In this document: positions 27,780-37,740 of the stretch, one piece after another | Position numbering within the stretch: the first letter of the stretch is position 1 | How the letters are laid out: each line of letters starts with the position of its first letter | Assembly (NCBI RefSeq): GCF_017916515.1 | Contig: NZ_JAFMTA010000001.1 | Coordinates: 2,655,127-2,719,126 of the forward strand | Origin: Naasia sp. SYSU D00948 | GTDB taxonomy: Bacteria; Actinomycetota; Actinomycetes; Actinomycetales; Microbacteriaceae | Direction of reading: 5' to 3' | DNA length: 64,000 nt | Program-made: the position numbers and the translations under genes | The notes under the pieces: model-generated | What the model was told of the DNA's origin: nothing | The model's database searches: none | Seen by the model: the letters and a program-made list of their open reading frames with translations, nothing else

Positions 27780-27801
27780 CCTTCGCAACGTCGCTACTGT
27801 T

Positions 27802-27834
27802 GGAGCGGACCGTCCCCTCGGGGCGGTCCGCTCC
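27802..27834 (+). terminator. Terminator after rpsD
   Basis: GGAGCGGACCG (27802-27812) pairs with CGGTCCGCTCC (27824-27834), 11 bp. TACTGT (27795-27800), a possible -10 for the next gene, immediately precedes it, so transcripts starting there would contain only part of the hairpin. Confidence 0.65.
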
Positions 27835-27860
27835 TCGCATTCTCGGGAAGGAATAGGCCG

Positions 27861-28250
27861 ATGGACGGTGGCGACATCGCCGGACTGATCGCGGCGGGCG
27901 TCTTCGCGATCCTCGTGGCCCTCATCGCGGTCCCGCTGCTCAAGCTGGGCAAGGTGTTCGACCAGACCACGATCGCCATCCGCGAGGCGACGGACGGCGT
28001 CACGCCGATCCTCAACGAGACGACGACGACGATCCGCGAGGCCAACAAGCAGCTCGCCCGCGTCGACACGATCACCGGCAACGTCGCCGAGATCTCCGGC
28101 AACGCGTCGGCGCTGGTCGCGCTGTTCGCCGCCTCCGTCGGCGGCCCGCTCATCAAGATCGCCGGCTTCAGCGCCGCGGTCCGCGCCGGCATCGCGGGCC
28201 TCCGTGGGGCGGAGCGGGCGGCGAAGTCCGGCAAGTCCCGCACGAAGTAG
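27861..28250 (+). CDS. DUF948 membrane-anchored protein
   Basis: A 129-residue protein with an N-terminal helix (about 6-27, IAGLIAAGVFAILVALIAVP) followed by an amphipathic helical rod (QTTIAIREATDGVTPILNET, then TTTIREANKQLARVD), the usual DUF948 form, and a second hydrophobic patch (ALVALFAASVGGPLIKI). A basic tail ends SGKSRTK. Function unknown; it resembles envelope-associated coiled-coil proteins. It lies between rpsD and alaS as in other actinobacteria. Confidence 0.8.
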   Translation: MDGGDIAGLIAAGVFAILVALIAVPLLKLGKVFDQTTIAIREATDGVTPILNETTTTIREANKQLARVDTITGNVAEISGNASALVALFAASVGGPLIKIAGFSAAVRAGIAGLRGAERAAKSGKSRTK

Positions 28251-28253
28251 ACT
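28248..28253 (+). promoter_or_regulatory. Candidate -10 overlapping the DUF948 stop codon
   Basis: TAGACT uses the TAG stop of the upstream gene and lies 38 nt before the next start. It could drive the small gene and alaS. Confidence 0.4.
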
Positions 28254-28291
28254 GAGCCGCTCCCCGCAACCACCGTCCCGAAGGGATCCTC

Positions 28292-28516
28292 ATGAAGAAG
28301 GCACTGTGGCTGCTCGTGGGCGTTGCGATCGGAGTCGTCGCAGCACAGCGTCTCGGCAAGTCCTCGCAGAGCCAGAGCCAGGAGGGGCTGGGCAGCCTCG
28401 AGGCTCGGGCGCGGGAGTTCGGGAAGACGGTCGCCGACAGCTACCGGGCGCGCCAGGCAGAGCTGCGCGCCGCGATCGGCACGCCTCGCGACGCCGCGGA
28501 CGACTTCCGCAACTAG
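28292..28516 (+). CDS. Small single-helix membrane protein upstream of alaS
   Basis: A 74-residue protein with a helix at about 4-19 (ALWLLVGVAIGVVAAQ) and a charged helical tail (LGSLEARAREFGKTVADSYR). The ATG at 28292 follows GAAGGGA. Comparable short genes accompany DUF948 genes before alaS in actinobacteria, so it may work with the upstream protein. Function unknown. Confidence 0.7.
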   Translation: MKKALWLLVGVAIGVVAAQRLGKSSQSQSQEGLGSLEARAREFGKTVADSYRARQAELRAAIGTPRDAADDFRN

Positions 28517-28571
28517 TTCCCCGCGACGAGCGGCTCCGCCCCGTCGCGCCCACCTCCACAAAAAAGGTTCC

Positions 28572-31229
28572 ATGCAGACTGCCGAGATCCGCCGGCGCTG
28601 GCTCGAGTTCTTCGGCGAGCGCGGGCACACCGTGGTGCCGTCCGCCTCCCTCGTGAGCGACGACCCGACCCTCCTCTTCACCGTCGCGGGGATGGTGCCC
28701 TTCATCCCGTACCTCACGGGACTCGTGCCCGCCCCGTATCCCCGGGCGACCAGCGTGCAGAAGTGCATCCGCACCCTCGACATCGAGGAGGTCGGCAAGA
28801 CCACGCGCCACGGCACGTTCTTCCAGATGAACGGCAACTTCTCCTTCGGCGACTACTTCAAGGAGGGGGCCATCGGCTTCGCCTGGGAGCTGCTCACCGG
28901 GCCGGAGTCGCAGGGCGGCCTCGGCTTCGACGAGAAGGACCTGTGGGTCACCGTCTACCACGACGACGACGAGGCGGCGGGGCTGTGGCGGGAGATCGCC
29001 GGCATCCCGGAGAGCCGCATCCAGCGCCGCGGCAAGGCCGACAACTTCTGGCACACCGGGCAGCCCGGCCCCGGCGGCCCCTGCTCCGAGATCTACTTCG
29101 ACCGCGGCCCGGCCTACGGCGCGGAGGGCGGCCCCGAGGCCGACGAGGACCGGTACCTCGAGATCTGGAACCTCGTCTTCATGCAGTACCTCCTGAGCGA
29201 CGTGCGCGGGAAGACCGAGTTCGACATCGCGGGCGACCTTCCCCGCCGCAACATCGACACCGGCATGGGCCTCGAGCGCGTCGCGTTCCTCAAGCAGGGC
29301 GTCGACAACCTCTACGAGATCGACCAGGTACGCCCCGTCCTCGACCGCGCCGCGGACCTCTCCGGCCGCCGCTACGGCGCCGACCACACGGACGACGTGC
29401 GGATGCGCGTCGTCGCCGACCATGTGCGCAGCGCCCTCATGCTCATGGCGGACGGCGTCGCGCCCGCCAACGAGGGCCGCGGCTACATCCTGCGCAGGCT
29501 CCTGCGCCGCACCGTGCGGGCGATGCGCCTCCTGGGCGTCGAGGACCCGACGCTGCCCGAGCTGCTCCCGGCCTCGCGGGACGCCATGCGCGACGCATAC
29601 CCCGAGGTGCAGCACGACTTCGACCGGATCTCCCGCACCGCCTACGGCGAGGAGGAGACCTTCCTCCGCACCCTGGCGGGCGGAACGTCGATCCTCGACG
29701 TCGCTGTGGCCGACACGCGCAGGTCGGGCAGCTCGCAGCTGCCCGGCGACACCGCGTTCCTCCTGCACGACACGTACGGCTTCCCGATCGACCTCACGCT
29801 CGAGATGGCGTCCGAGGCGGGCCTGTCCGTGGACCGCGACGCGTTCGACCGGCTCATGTCGGAGCAGCGCGCGCGGGCGAAGGCCGACGCGAAGGCGAAG
29901 AAGAAGGCGGTCGCCGACCTGTCGGCGTACAGCCCGTTCCGCGCGCACGGCGAGACGGTCTTCACCGGCTACGACTACCTGCAGACGGAGACGACCGTCC
30001 TCGGGATCCTCGCCGACGGCCAGTCGGTGACGTCGGCGAAGGCGGGGGAGACCGTCGAGGTCATCCTCCGGGAGACCTCGCTCTACCCGGAGTCGGGCGG
30101 TCAGGAGGCCGACGCCGGCACGATCCTCGGTGCGGGCTTCGAGCTCGAGGTGCTCGACGTGCAGCGCCCGGTCAGGGGCCTCATCTCGCACCGCGTCCTC
30201 GTGAGCTCGGGCGAGGTCGGGGTGGGCGACGCCGCCATGACGCTCGTCGACCCGGTGTGGAGGAAGGGCGCCACGCAGGCGCACTCCGCGACCCACCTCG
30301 TGCACGCCGCGCTCCGCCAGGTCCTCGGCCCCGACGCGCACCAGTCCGGCTCCTACAACAAGGCCGGCTACCTGCGTCTCGACTTCAACTGGAACAAGGC
30401 GCTGTCGCCCGCGACCCGCACGGAGATCGAGGACATCGCCAATCGCGCCATCCAGCAGGACTACGAGGTCGTGACCCGCATCCTCCCGCTCGAGGAGGCG
30501 AAGGCGATGGGCGCCATGGCGCTCTTCGGCGAGAAGTACGGCGACCAGGTCCGCATGGTGGACATCGGCGGACCCTGGTCGCGGGAGCTCTGCGCGGGCA
30601 CGCATGTCGCCTCCAGCGCCGAGGTGGGGCTGATCAACCTCGTCAGCGAGTCGTCGGTGGGATCCACCAACCGGCGCATCGAGTCACTGGTGGGGCCCGA
30701 CGCCTTCCGCGAGTTCGCCGCCGAGCGCGCGATCGTGAGCCGGCTGAGCGCCGAGCTCAAGGCGCCGAAGGACCAGCTGCCGCAGCGCATCGGCGACCTG
30801 CTGAGCCAGCTCAAGGCAGCGGAGCGCCGCATCGCCGAGTTCGAGCGGCAGGCCCTCGCCTCCCGCGTCCCCGCGCTGGCGGAGTCCGCCCGGCCGATCG
30901 GCCGCGTGACGGCGGTCCTCGAGTCCGTAGGGTCCCTCGCGTCCTCCGACGACCTGCGCTCGCTCGCCACCCGCGTGCGGGAGCGCCTCTCGGGTCAGGC
31001 CGCGGTCGTCGCCCTCGCGGCGGAGGTCGGCGGGAAGCCGGCCGTGCTCGTGGCGACCACGCCCGCGGCGCGCGAGGCGGGAGCGAAGGCGGGAGCCCTC
31101 GCCAAGGCCGCGGCGGGCGTGCTCGGCGGCGGAGGCGGCGGCAAGGACGACATCGCCCAGGGCGGCGGGTCCGACGCCGCGGCGATCCCCGCCGCGCTCG
31201 AGGCGATCGCGGCGCAGCTGCCGAGGTGA
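28572..31229 (+). CDS. alaS: Alanyl-tRNA synthetase
   Basis: Class II synthetase for tRNA-Ala, 885 aa. Catalytic core with TLLFTVAGMVPFIPYL, NGNFSFGDYFK and the GPGGPCSEIYFDRG loop; tRNA-recognition region with NEGRGYILRRLLRR; editing domain with zinc ligands in HSATHLVHA and CAGTHV; C-Ala domain ending GGGGGGKDDIAQGGG. ATG at 28572 is the first residue of the conserved start QTAEIRRRWLEFF. The stop overlaps the ruvX start by 4 nt. Confidence 0.98.
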   Translation: MQTAEIRRRWLEFFGERGHTVVPSASLVSDDPTLLFTVAGMVPFIPYLTGLVPAPYPRATSVQKCIRTLDIEEVGKTTRHGTFFQMNGNFSFGDYFKEGAIGFAWELLTGPESQGGLGFDEKDLWVTVYHDDDEAAGLWREIAGIPESRIQRRGKADNFWHTGQPGPGGPCSEIYFDRGPAYGAEGGPEADEDRYLEIWNLVFMQYLLSDVRGKTEFDIAGDLPRRNIDTGMGLERVAFLKQGVDNLYEIDQVRPVLDRAADLSGRRYGADHTDDVRMRVVADHVRSALMLMADGVAPANEGRGYILRRLLRRTVRAMRLLGVEDPTLPELLPASRDAMRDAYPEVQHDFDRISRTAYGEEETFLRTLAGGTSILDVAVADTRRSGSSQLPGDTAFLLHDTYGFPIDLTLEMASEAGLSVDRDAFDRLMSEQRARAKADAKAKKKAVADLSAYSPFRAHGETVFTGYDYLQTETTVLGILADGQSVTSAKAGETVEVILRETSLYPESGGQEADAGTILGAGFELEVLDVQRPVRGLISHRVLVSSGEVGVGDAAMTLVDPVWRKGATQAHSATHLVHAALRQVLGPDAHQSGSYNKAGYLRLDFNWNKALSPATRTEIEDIANRAIQQDYEVVTRILPLEEAKAMGAMALFGEKYGDQVRMVDIGGPWSRELCAGTHVASSAEVGLINLVSESSVGSTNRRIESLVGPDAFREFAAERAIVSRLSAELKAPKDQLPQRIGDLLSQLKAAERRIAEFERQALASRVPALAESARPIGRVTAVLESVGSLASSDDLRSLATRVRERLSGQAAVVALAAEVGGKPAVLVATTPAAREAGAKAGALAKAAAGVLGGGGGGKDDIAQGGGSDAAAIPAALEAIAAQLPR

Positions 31230-31687
31230 GCGGCGTGCGCCCCGGGGTGCGGCTCGCCGTCGACGTCGGACGCGCCCGCGTCGGCCTCGCCGCGAGCGAT
31301 CCGGCGGGCTCCCTCGCCTTCCCCGTCGAGACGCTCCCGCGGGACGAGCGCGTCGTCCAGCGCATCGCCGCCGAGGCCGCCGAGCGGGACGCTCTCGAGA
31401 TCGTGGTCGGCCTGCCGGTCTCGCTGTCGGGCGGTGACACACCGTCCACGACGGACGCGCGTGAGGTCGCGGCGGCCCTCGCGGCGGCGGCGCCCGTGCC
31501 GGTGCGCCTCGTCGACGAGCGGCTCAGCACGGTGAGCGCCCAGTCGGCCCTGCGGTCGGCCGGCCGGAGCACCCGCCGCTCGCGCTCCGTCGTGGACCAG
31601 GCCGCGGCGGTTATCATCCTTCAACACGCTCTCGACTCCGAGCGCGCCGGCGGCATCCCTCCCGGCGTCATCGTCGAGCCGGACTGA
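31226..31687 (+). CDS. ruvX: Holliday junction resolvase-like protein RuvX (YqgF)
   Basis: RNase-H-fold protein implicated in 16S rRNA 5'-end processing; 153 aa. Visible motifs are LAVDVGRARVGLA (first acidic residue), IVVGLPVSLSG, VRLVDERLSTVSA and a final acidic residue in VVDQAAAVIILQ. The GTG at 31226 overlaps the alaS stop (GTGA); a second GTG three codons downstream is also possible. It belongs to the alaS-ruvX-mltG unit. Confidence 0.9.
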   Translation: MSGVRPGVRLAVDVGRARVGLAASDPAGSLAFPVETLPRDERVVQRIAAEAAERDALEIVVGLPVSLSGGDTPSTTDAREVAAALAAAAPVPVRLVDERLSTVSAQSALRSAGRSTRRSRSVVDQAAAVIILQHALDSERAGGIPPGVIVEPD

Positions 31688-31696
31688 AAGCTTCTG

Positions 31697-32998
31697 ATGT
31701 CGCATACTCCTCCGCCCCGCACCGACGCGACGGCGCCCAGCTGGGACGACCTGCTGGGCGCGGAAGCCGCCCGTGAGCGGGAGGCGGCCGACGTCGTCAC
31801 CCGGCGCGAGGCCCGGGAGCGCGAGGCTGCGCACGCCGCCGGGCGGGTCCGGTCGCGGTCCCGCGACGTCTCGACGGAGAGCTTCGGCTTCCCGTCCAGC
31901 GAGCCGCCCCGCCGCCGCCGGCGCTGGATCGGCTGGATCGTCGCGCCGCTCGTCGTGGTCCTGCTCATCGGCGGCGGAGGGATCGGTGCCGCGTTCCTGA
32001 TCATGCCCGACTGGCCGAGCCGGCTGGAGTCGCTGATGGCCGGGCCGGAGACCCTCGACTACGAGGGCTCGGGCAACGGGACCGTCGACGTCGTGATCCG
32101 CGAGGGCGACATCGGTTCGGACGTCGCCGTGACCCTGCAGCAGGCCGGGGTCACCAAGACGTTCGAGTCCTTCTACAACCTGCTGCTCGCCGAGCCGTCC
32201 CCGCCCGTGTTCCAGCCGGGCACCTACCGGCTGAAGGCGGAGATGAGCGCGCGCGCCGCTCTGATCGCGCTGCTCGACCCGGCCAACAAGCTCCAGAACG
32301 AGGTGCTCGTCGTCGAGGGCGAGCGGGTCTCCGACGCCCTGCCGACGATCGCCGCCGGCACCCAGCTGCCCCTCGACCAGCTGCAGGCCGCCGCGGCCGA
32401 CGTCGCCTCCTTCGGCCTCCCGGCTGGGGCGCTCAGCCTCGAGGGCTTCCTGTTCCCCGCGACCTACCAGTTCCAGCCCGGCGTCACGCCGCACGACGCC
32501 CTCCAGCAGATGGTGGACCGGATGCGGCAGGAGCTCGACCGGCTGGGGGTGCCCGAGGCGGACCGGGTCCGCGTCGTCACGCTCGCGTCGATCGTGCAGC
32601 GCGAGGCGGGCAGCATCCAGGACATGCCGATGATCGCGCGCGTCTTCCAGAACCGCCTGGACCAGGGCATGCCGCTCCAGTCGGACGCGACGGTGCACTA
32701 CGGGACTGGGAAGTCGGGGACGGTGTGGACGACTGACGCCGACCGCGCCGACGCCTCGAACCCGTACAACACGTACGCGAACCCGGGGCTGCCGGTCGGA
32801 CCGATCGGAAGCCCGGGAGCGGACGCCATCGCCGCTGCGATGAATCCGGTCCCCGGCGACTGGCTGTACTTCGTCACCGTGAACCTGGAGACGGGCGAGA
32901 CCGTGTTCTCGAACTCGCTCGGCGAGCACGAGGCGGCCGTCTCCCGGCTGCGCGAGTGGTGCAGCGCGAGCGACGCCAACGCCGCCTACTGTGGCTGA
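31697..32998 (+). CDS. mltG: Endolytic murein transglycosylase MltG
   Basis: Membrane enzyme that cuts nascent peptidoglycan strands and sets their length; 433 aa. A long charged cytoplasmic N-terminus (1-75), one helix (about 78-99, IVAPLVVVLLIGGGGIGAAF), a LysM-like segment (VVIREGDIGSDVAVTLQQAG), and the YceG domain with the catalytic Glu in LASIVQREAG, then QSDATVHYG and NPYNTYANPGLPVGPI. ATG at 31697. It overlaps aroE by 8 nt. Confidence 0.94.
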   Translation: MSHTPPPRTDATAPSWDDLLGAEAAREREAADVVTRREAREREAAHAAGRVRSRSRDVSTESFGFPSSEPPRRRRRWIGWIVAPLVVVLLIGGGGIGAAFLIMPDWPSRLESLMAGPETLDYEGSGNGTVDVVIREGDIGSDVAVTLQQAGVTKTFESFYNLLLAEPSPPVFQPGTYRLKAEMSARAALIALLDPANKLQNEVLVVEGERVSDALPTIAAGTQLPLDQLQAAAADVASFGLPAGALSLEGFLFPATYQFQPGVTPHDALQQMVDRMRQELDRLGVPEADRVRVVTLASIVQREAGSIQDMPMIARVFQNRLDQGMPLQSDATVHYGTGKSGTVWTTDADRADASNPYNTYANPGLPVGPIGSPGADAIAAAMNPVPGDWLYFVTVNLETGETVFSNSLGEHEAAVSRLREWCSASDANAAYCG

Positions 32999-33797
32999 CC
33001 GCCGGCTGGCGGTCCTCGGCTCGCCCATCGGGCACTCGCGCTCGCCCGCGCTGCACGGTGCCGCGTACCGGGAGCTCGGCCTCGACTGGGAGTACGACCG
33101 GCGCGAGGTGCGCTCGGGCGAGCTCGCGGAGTTCCTCGAGGGTCTCGACGGGAGCTGGCTCGGGCTGTCGCTGACGATGCCGCTGAAGCGCGAGGTCCTC
33201 CCGATGCTCGACACGGAGGACGACCTCGTCCGCCTCACCGGCGCGGCGAACACCGTGCTGCTCCAGGACGGGCGGCACGGGTTCAACACCGACATCGGGG
33301 GCATCGGCGCCGCCTTCGCCGAGCGGGGCGTGCCCCTGCTCGAGAGCGCCCTGGTCCTCGGCGGCGGCGCCACGGCGTCCTCCGTGCTCGTGGCGCTGCG
33401 CGACCACGGCGTCCGCAGCGCGACCATCGCGGCGCGCTCCCCGGAGAAGGCGGCCCCGCTGGCCGAGCTCGGCGACGCGGTCGGCGTGGACGTCACCCTG
33501 ACCGGGCTCGACGATGACCTCCCGGTCGCGGACATCCTCGTGAGCACGCTGCCGGGGGAGGCGCCTCTGCCCGCGCTGCCGCCGTTCCCGCCGTCCGCGG
33601 CGCTCCTCGACGTCGCGTACGACCCGTGGCCGAGCCGGCTCGCGCAGGGCTGGGCAGGACCCGTGGTGAACGGCCTGGACATGCTGCTGCACCAGGCCCT
33701 CCTCCAGGTCCGCGTGTTCCGCAACGGGGATCCTGCCGCTCCGCTGCCCGGCGAGGACGCCGTGCTCAAAGCCATGCGCGACGCCGTGGGAGGATGA
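32991..33797 (+). CDS. aroE: Shikimate dehydrogenase
   Basis: Reduces 3-dehydroshikimate to shikimate; 268 aa. The substrate motif is [16 protein letters not shown], the catalytic lysine is K66 in LTMPLKRE, the aspartate D101 in FNTDIGG, and the nucleotide loop GGGATASS. The classical NADP-specificity loop is short (AARSPEKA). GTG start at 32991 inside the end of mltG. Confidence 0.93.
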   Translation: MADRRLAVLGSPIGHSRSPALHGAAYRELGLDWEYDRREVRSGELAEFLEGLDGSWLGLSLTMPLKREVLPMLDTEDDLVRLTGAANTVLLQDGRHGFNTDIGGIGAAFAERGVPLLESALVLGGGATASSVLVALRDHGVRSATIAARSPEKAAPLAELGDAVGVDVTLTGLDDDLPVADILVSTLPGEAPLPALPPFPPSAALLDVAYDPWPSRLAQGWAGPVVNGLDMLLHQALLQVRVFRNGDPAAPLPGEDAVLKAMRDAVGG

Positions 33798-33802
33798 GAA
33801 CC

Positions 33803-35014
33803 ATGCTTCGATGGCTCACCGCCGGGGAGTCGCACGGTCCCGAACTCGTCGCGATCCTCGAGGGGCTCCCCGCCGGGGTGCCCGTCTCGCTCGACGGCAT
33901 CCGCGCCGACCTCGCCCGCCGCAAGCTGGGCTACGGACGCGGATCACGGCAGAAGTTCGAGCAGGACGAGCTCGCGCTGTCCGGTGGCGTCGTCCACGGC
34001 CGCAGCATCGGCAGCCCGGTCGCCCTGCGCATCGGCAACACCGAGTGGCCCAAGTGGGTCGAGGTGATGAACCCGGAGCCGGTCGAGCTCACGGAGCGGT
34101 CCCGCGGTCGCGGCGCCGCCCTCACGCGTCCCCGCCCGGGCCACGCCGACCTCACCGGCATGCAGAAGTACGACTTCGACGAGGCCCGCCCGGTGCTCGA
34201 GCGCGCGAGCGCCCGCGAGACGGCGGCCCGGGTCGCGCTCGGCGCCGTCGCGCGCGCGTTCCTCGAGGAGCTCGGCGTCCGGCTGATCAGCCACACCCTG
34301 GCCGTCGGCCCGGTCCGCGTCCCGGAAGGCGCTCCGCTGCCCCGCCCCGCCGACCTCGCGTCGGTCGACGAGGATCCGCTGCGCTGCTTCGACCCCGCGA
34401 CCTCCGCCCTGATGGTGGCCGAGGTCGACGCCGCCCGCCGCGACGGGGACACCCTCGGAGGGGTCGTCGAGGTCCTCGCCTACGGGCTCCCGCCGGGCCT
34501 CGGCTCGTACGTGCACTGGGACCGGCGGCTCGACGCGCAGCTCGCCGCCGCGATCATGGGCATCCAGGCGATCAAGGGCGTGGAGGTCGGCGACGGGTTC
34601 ACGACGGCGACGCGCCGCGGCTCCGCCGCCCACGACGAGCTCGTGCCCGGCCCGGACGGCATCCAGCGGGTCACCGACCGTGCCGGCGGCACCGAGGGCG
34701 GCATGACGACCGGGACCGTCCTCCGGGTCCGCGCCGCGATGAAGCCGATCTCGACCGTCCCGCGCGCGCTCCGCACCATCGACGTGGCGACCGGCGAGCC
34801 CGCGTCCGCCCACCACCAGCGATCGGACGTGTGCGCCGTGCCTGCGGCCGGCGTCGTCGCCGAGGCGATGGTGGCGCTCGTGCTCGCGAACTCGGTGCTC
34901 GAGAAGTTCGGCGGCGACTCCGTGGGGGAGACCCGGCGGAACCTGGACGCCTACCTCGCCGCGATCCCGGAGGCCCTCCGCACGAGCCCCACCGCGGACC
35001 TCCGTGGCGTCTGA
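33803..35014 (+). CDS. aroC: Chorismate synthase
   Basis: FMN-dependent last step of the shikimate pathway, EPSP to chorismate; 403 aa. Conserved blocks: [94 protein letters not shown] and [12 protein letters not shown]. The ATG at 33803 is preferred because GGAGG lies 9-10 nt upstream; the ATG at 33794, overlapping the aroE stop, sits directly on that site. It overlaps aroK by 11 nt. Confidence 0.97.
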   Translation: MLRWLTAGESHGPELVAILEGLPAGVPVSLDGIRADLARRKLGYGRGSRQKFEQDELALSGGVVHGRSIGSPVALRIGNTEWPKWVEVMNPEPVELTERSRGRGAALTRPRPGHADLTGMQKYDFDEARPVLERASARETAARVALGAVARAFLEELGVRLISHTLAVGPVRVPEGAPLPRPADLASVDEDPLRCFDPATSALMVAEVDAARRDGDTLGGVVEVLAYGLPPGLGSYVHWDRRLDAQLAAAIMGIQAIKGVEVGDGFTTATRRGSAAHDELVPGPDGIQRVTDRAGGTEGGMTTGTVLRVRAAMKPISTVPRALRTIDVATGEPASAHHQRSDVCAVPAAGVVAEAMVALVLANSVLEKFGGDSVGETRRNLDAYLAAIPEALRTSPTADLRGV

Positions 35015-35525
35015 CGTCTCCGGCCCCCTGCTCGTGATCATCGGGCCGCCGGGAGCGGGCAAGACCAAGGTCGGCAAGCGGGTCGCGCGGCGCCTCGGCC
35101 TGCCGTTCGCGGACACCGACAAGCTGATCGTCGCGCGCCACGGCGCCATCGCGGACATCTTCGCCGAGCACGGGGAGCCGTACTTCCGGGCGCTGGAGCG
35201 CGACACCGTGGTGGAGGCCCTGACGACGGAGGGCATCGTGTCGCTCGGCGGGGGAGCCGTGCTGGATCCCCGCACGCAGGCGGACCTGCGGGAGCGCAGG
35301 GTCGCGCTCATCATGGTCGACGAGGATGGGGTGGCCGAGCGCATCGAGGGCGAGAAGCGCCCTCTGCTCGCCGCGGGCGGCGTCGCCGCCTGGAAGGCGC
35401 TCGTCGATCAGCGCCGTCCGATCTACGAGGCGCTGGCGACCCGCACCTTCGACTCCTCCCACCGGCCGATGGACGACGTCGCCGCCGACGTGACGGAGTG
35501 GCTGCTCGAGGAGGGCGACCGATGA
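35004..35525 (+). CDS. aroK: Shikimate kinase
   Basis: Phosphorylates shikimate; 173 aa. P-loop GPPGAGKT (14-21), D in FADTDKLI, R-containing [21 protein letters not shown] (substrate GGG loop) and the LID arginine in EGEKRPLL. The GTG at 35004 overlaps aroC by 11 nt and its own stop overlaps aroB by 4 nt, so translation is coupled along aroE-aroC-aroK-aroB. Confidence 0.95.
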   Translation: MASDVSGPLLVIIGPPGAGKTKVGKRVARRLGLPFADTDKLIVARHGAIADIFAEHGEPYFRALERDTVVEALTTEGIVSLGGGAVLDPRTQADLRERRVALIMVDEDGVAERIEGEKRPLLAAGGVAAWKALVDQRRPIYEALATRTFDSSHRPMDDVAADVTEWLLEEGDR

Positions 35526-36598
35526 CCGAGCCGACCCGCATCCCCGTCCGCGGCACGGATCCCTACGACGTGCTCGTGGGGCGCGGACTCACGGGCGCCA
35601 TCCGCGACGCCCTCGGTCCCGGCGTCCGCAAGCTCCTGATCATCCACCAGCCGACGCTCGCCGTCCGCGCCGAGGCGCTGCGCGAGGAGCTCGCAGGCAG
35701 CGTCGAGGTCCTCCTCGCGGAGGTGCCGGACGGGGAGTCCGCGAAGCGGGTCGAGGTCGCCGCGTTCTGCTGGCAGGTCCTCGGGCAGGCCGACTTCACG
35801 CGGTCGGACGCGGTGCTCGGCTTCGGCGGCGGAGCGGTCACCGACCTCGCCGGGTTCGTCGCCGCGACCTGGCTTCGCGGCGTCGCCCTCGTGCAGGTCC
35901 CCACGACCGTGCTCGGGATGGTGGACGCCGCCGTCGGAGGCAAGACCGGCATCAACACCGCTGAGGGCAAGAACCTGGTCGGCGCCTTCTACCACCCGAA
36001 GGCCGTCGTCGCCGACCTTGAGCACCTCGACGGGCTGCCGCGGAACGAGATCCTCGCGGGCTTCGCCGAGGTCGCGAAGTGCGGCTTCATCGCCGTGCCC
36101 GAGATCCTCGACCTGATCGAGGCCGATGCCGACCGCGTGACCGATCCGACCGCGCCGGAGTTCCGCCGCGTCATCGAGCTCTCGATCGGCCTCAAGGCCG
36201 ACGTCGTCTCCGAGGACTTCAAGGAGGCCGGCCGGCGCGAGATCCTCAACTACGGCCACACCCTGGGGCACGCGATCGAGCACGCCGAGCGCTACCAGTG
36301 GCGGCACGGAGCGGCGGTGTCCGTCGGGATGGTCTACGCGGCCGAGCTGGCACGCCTCGCCGGGCGCCTCGGCGACGCCGCGGTCGACCGGCACCGCTCG
36401 GTCCTCGGCTCGCTCGGGCTGCCGATGGAGTACCCGCTCGGCCGGTGGAACAGCCTCCTCGCGACGATGCGCCGGGACAAGAAGGCGCGCGGCTCGATGC
36501 TGCGGTTCATCGTGCTCGACGCCATCGCGAAGCCGACGGTCCTCCAGGGACCCGAGGACGCCCTGCTCTTCGCCGCTTACCAGGAGATCGCGAGCTAG
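35522..36598 (+). CDS. aroB: 3-Dehydroquinate synthase
   Basis: NAD- and metal-dependent second step of the shikimate pathway; 358 aa. NAD loop GGGAVTDLAGFVAATW, PTTVLGMVDAAVGGKTGIN, GAFYHPKAV, and metal ligands in EVAKCGFI, NYGHTLGHAIEH and RHGAAVSVGM are all present. The ATG at 35522 overlaps the aroK stop. aroQ follows after 39 nt with its own promoter. Confidence 0.97.
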   Translation: MTEPTRIPVRGTDPYDVLVGRGLTGAIRDALGPGVRKLLIIHQPTLAVRAEALREELAGSVEVLLAEVPDGESAKRVEVAAFCWQVLGQADFTRSDAVLGFGGGAVTDLAGFVAATWLRGVALVQVPTTVLGMVDAAVGGKTGINTAEGKNLVGAFYHPKAVVADLEHLDGLPRNEILAGFAEVAKCGFIAVPEILDLIEADADRVTDPTAPEFRRVIELSIGLKADVVSEDFKEAGRREILNYGHTLGHAIEHAERYQWRHGAAVSVGMVYAAELARLAGRLGDAAVDRHRSVLGSLGLPMEYPLGRWNSLLATMRRDKKARGSMLRFIVLDAIAKPTVLQGPEDALLFAAYQEIAS

Positions 36599-36624
36599 CC
36601 GGAGGGCCAGATTAGGCGGCCCGA

Positions 36625-36630
36625 TAGGCT
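36625..36630 (+). promoter_or_regulatory. Leaderless-type -10 of aroQ
   Basis: TAGGCT, 7 nt (GGCCGCC), then the aroQ GTG at 36638, with no ribosome-binding site. Confidence 0.45.
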
Positions 36631-36637
36631 GGCCGCC

Positions 36638-37081
36638 GTGACTCGCGTGCTGGTGCTCAACGGACCGAACCTCGGACGGCTGGGGACCCGCGAACCCGAT
36701 GTCTACGGGCGGGGCACGCTCGAGGATCTGCGCCTGCAGCTCGAGGAGGACGCGCCCGACGATGTCCTCATCGACCTCCGGCAGACCGACGACGAGGGCA
36801 CCCTCATCGGCTGGCTGCACGAGGCCGTCGACAAGCGGATGCCCGTCATCCTCAACCCCGCGGCCTTCACGCACTACTCCTACGCCCTCCGGGACGCGGT
36901 CGCGATCGTCACGGACTCCGGGCTGCCGCTCCTCGAGGTCCACCTCTCCAACCCGCACTCCCGGGAGGAGTTCCGGCACACGAGCGTCGTCACCGGCGTC
37001 GCGACCGGAGTGATCGCCGGTCTCGGCTTCGACTCCTACCGCCTCGCGCTGTCCGCGGTCCTGCGACGGTCCGGCTCCTAG
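36638..37081 (+). CDS. aroQ: 3-Dehydroquinate dehydratase, type II
   Basis: Dehydrates 3-dehydroquinate to 3-dehydroshikimate; 147 aa, typical type II size. [19 protein letters not shown] contains R18 and Y23 of the active-site loop; [16 protein letters not shown] and [17 protein letters not shown] give the substrate-binding Asn and catalytic His. With aroB, aroE, aroK and aroC the window carries all shikimate steps except DAHP synthase and aroA. Confidence 0.96.
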   Translation: MTRVLVLNGPNLGRLGTREPDVYGRGTLEDLRLQLEEDAPDDVLIDLRQTDDEGTLIGWLHEAVDKRMPVILNPAAFTHYSYALRDAVAIVTDSGLPLLEVHLSNPHSREEFRHTSVVTGVATGVIAGLGFDSYRLALSAVLRRSGS

Positions 37082-37114
37082 CGCCCCCGCACATCCGCGC
37101 GCACGCGCCTCGAC

Positions 37115-37120
37115 TACACT
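37115..37120 (+). promoter_or_regulatory. Candidate -10 of efp-nusB
   Basis: TACACT lies 55 nt upstream of the efp ATG, in a region between aroQ and efp. Confidence 0.45.
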
Positions 37121-37175
37121 TTCCGGGGCGTTCCGGACGGCTCCGGCGCCCCTCCGCCTCACGAATAGGACCCCA

Positions 37176-37739
37176 ATGGCCTCTACCGCTGACATCCGCA
37201 ACGGCGTCGTCCTCAACATCGACGGCCAGCTCTGGAACGTCGTCGAGTTCCAGCACGTCAAGCCGGGCAAGGGCGGCGCGTTCGTGCGCACGAAGCTCAA
37301 GAACGTCGTGACCGGCAAGGTCGTGGACAAGACGTACAACGCGGGCGCCAAGGTCGACATCGAGAACGTCGACCGCCGCGACTTCCAGTACCTGTACCGG
37401 GACGGCGACGACTTCGTGTTCATGGACACCTCCGACTACGACCAGATCCACGTGCCCGCCACGGTCGTCGGCGACGCCGCCAACTTCCTGCTCGAGAACC
37501 AGACCGCGACGATCGCCCTGAACAACGGCAACCCGCTCTACGTCGAGCTCCCGGCCTCGGTCGTCATGGAGATCACCTACACGGAGCCGGGCCTGCAGGG
37601 CGACCGCTCGAACGCGGGCACCAAGCCGGCGACGATCGAGACCGGCTACCAGATCCAGGTGCCGCTGTTCGTCGAGATCGGCACCAAGGTCAAGGTGGAC
37701 ACCCGCACGGGTGACTACCTCGGCCGCGTGAACGACTGA
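37176..37739 (+). CDS. efp: Elongation factor P
   Basis: Relieves ribosome stalling at consecutive prolines; 187 aa, three-domain standard length. The N-terminal loop [15 protein letters not shown] carries the lysine at the tip (GKGG), and [20 protein letters not shown] marks domain III. Which modification, if any, the tip lysine receives cannot be read from the window. nusB begins 1 nt after the stop. Confidence 0.97.
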   Translation: MASTADIRNGVVLNIDGQLWNVVEFQHVKPGKGGAFVRTKLKNVVTGKVVDKTYNAGAKVDIENVDRRDFQYLYRDGDDFVFMDTSDYDQIHVPATVVGDAANFLLENQTATIALNNGNPLYVELPASVVMEITYTEPGLQGDRSNAGTKPATIETGYQIQVPLFVEIGTKVKVDTRTGDYLGRVND

Positions 37740-37740
37740 C

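Noticed and set aside
33794-33802. Alternative aroC start overlapping the aroE stop (ATGA)
   Set aside because: It abuts the GGAGG site with no spacing, and the ATG three codons later gives the conserved [12 protein letters not shown] start with proper spacing.
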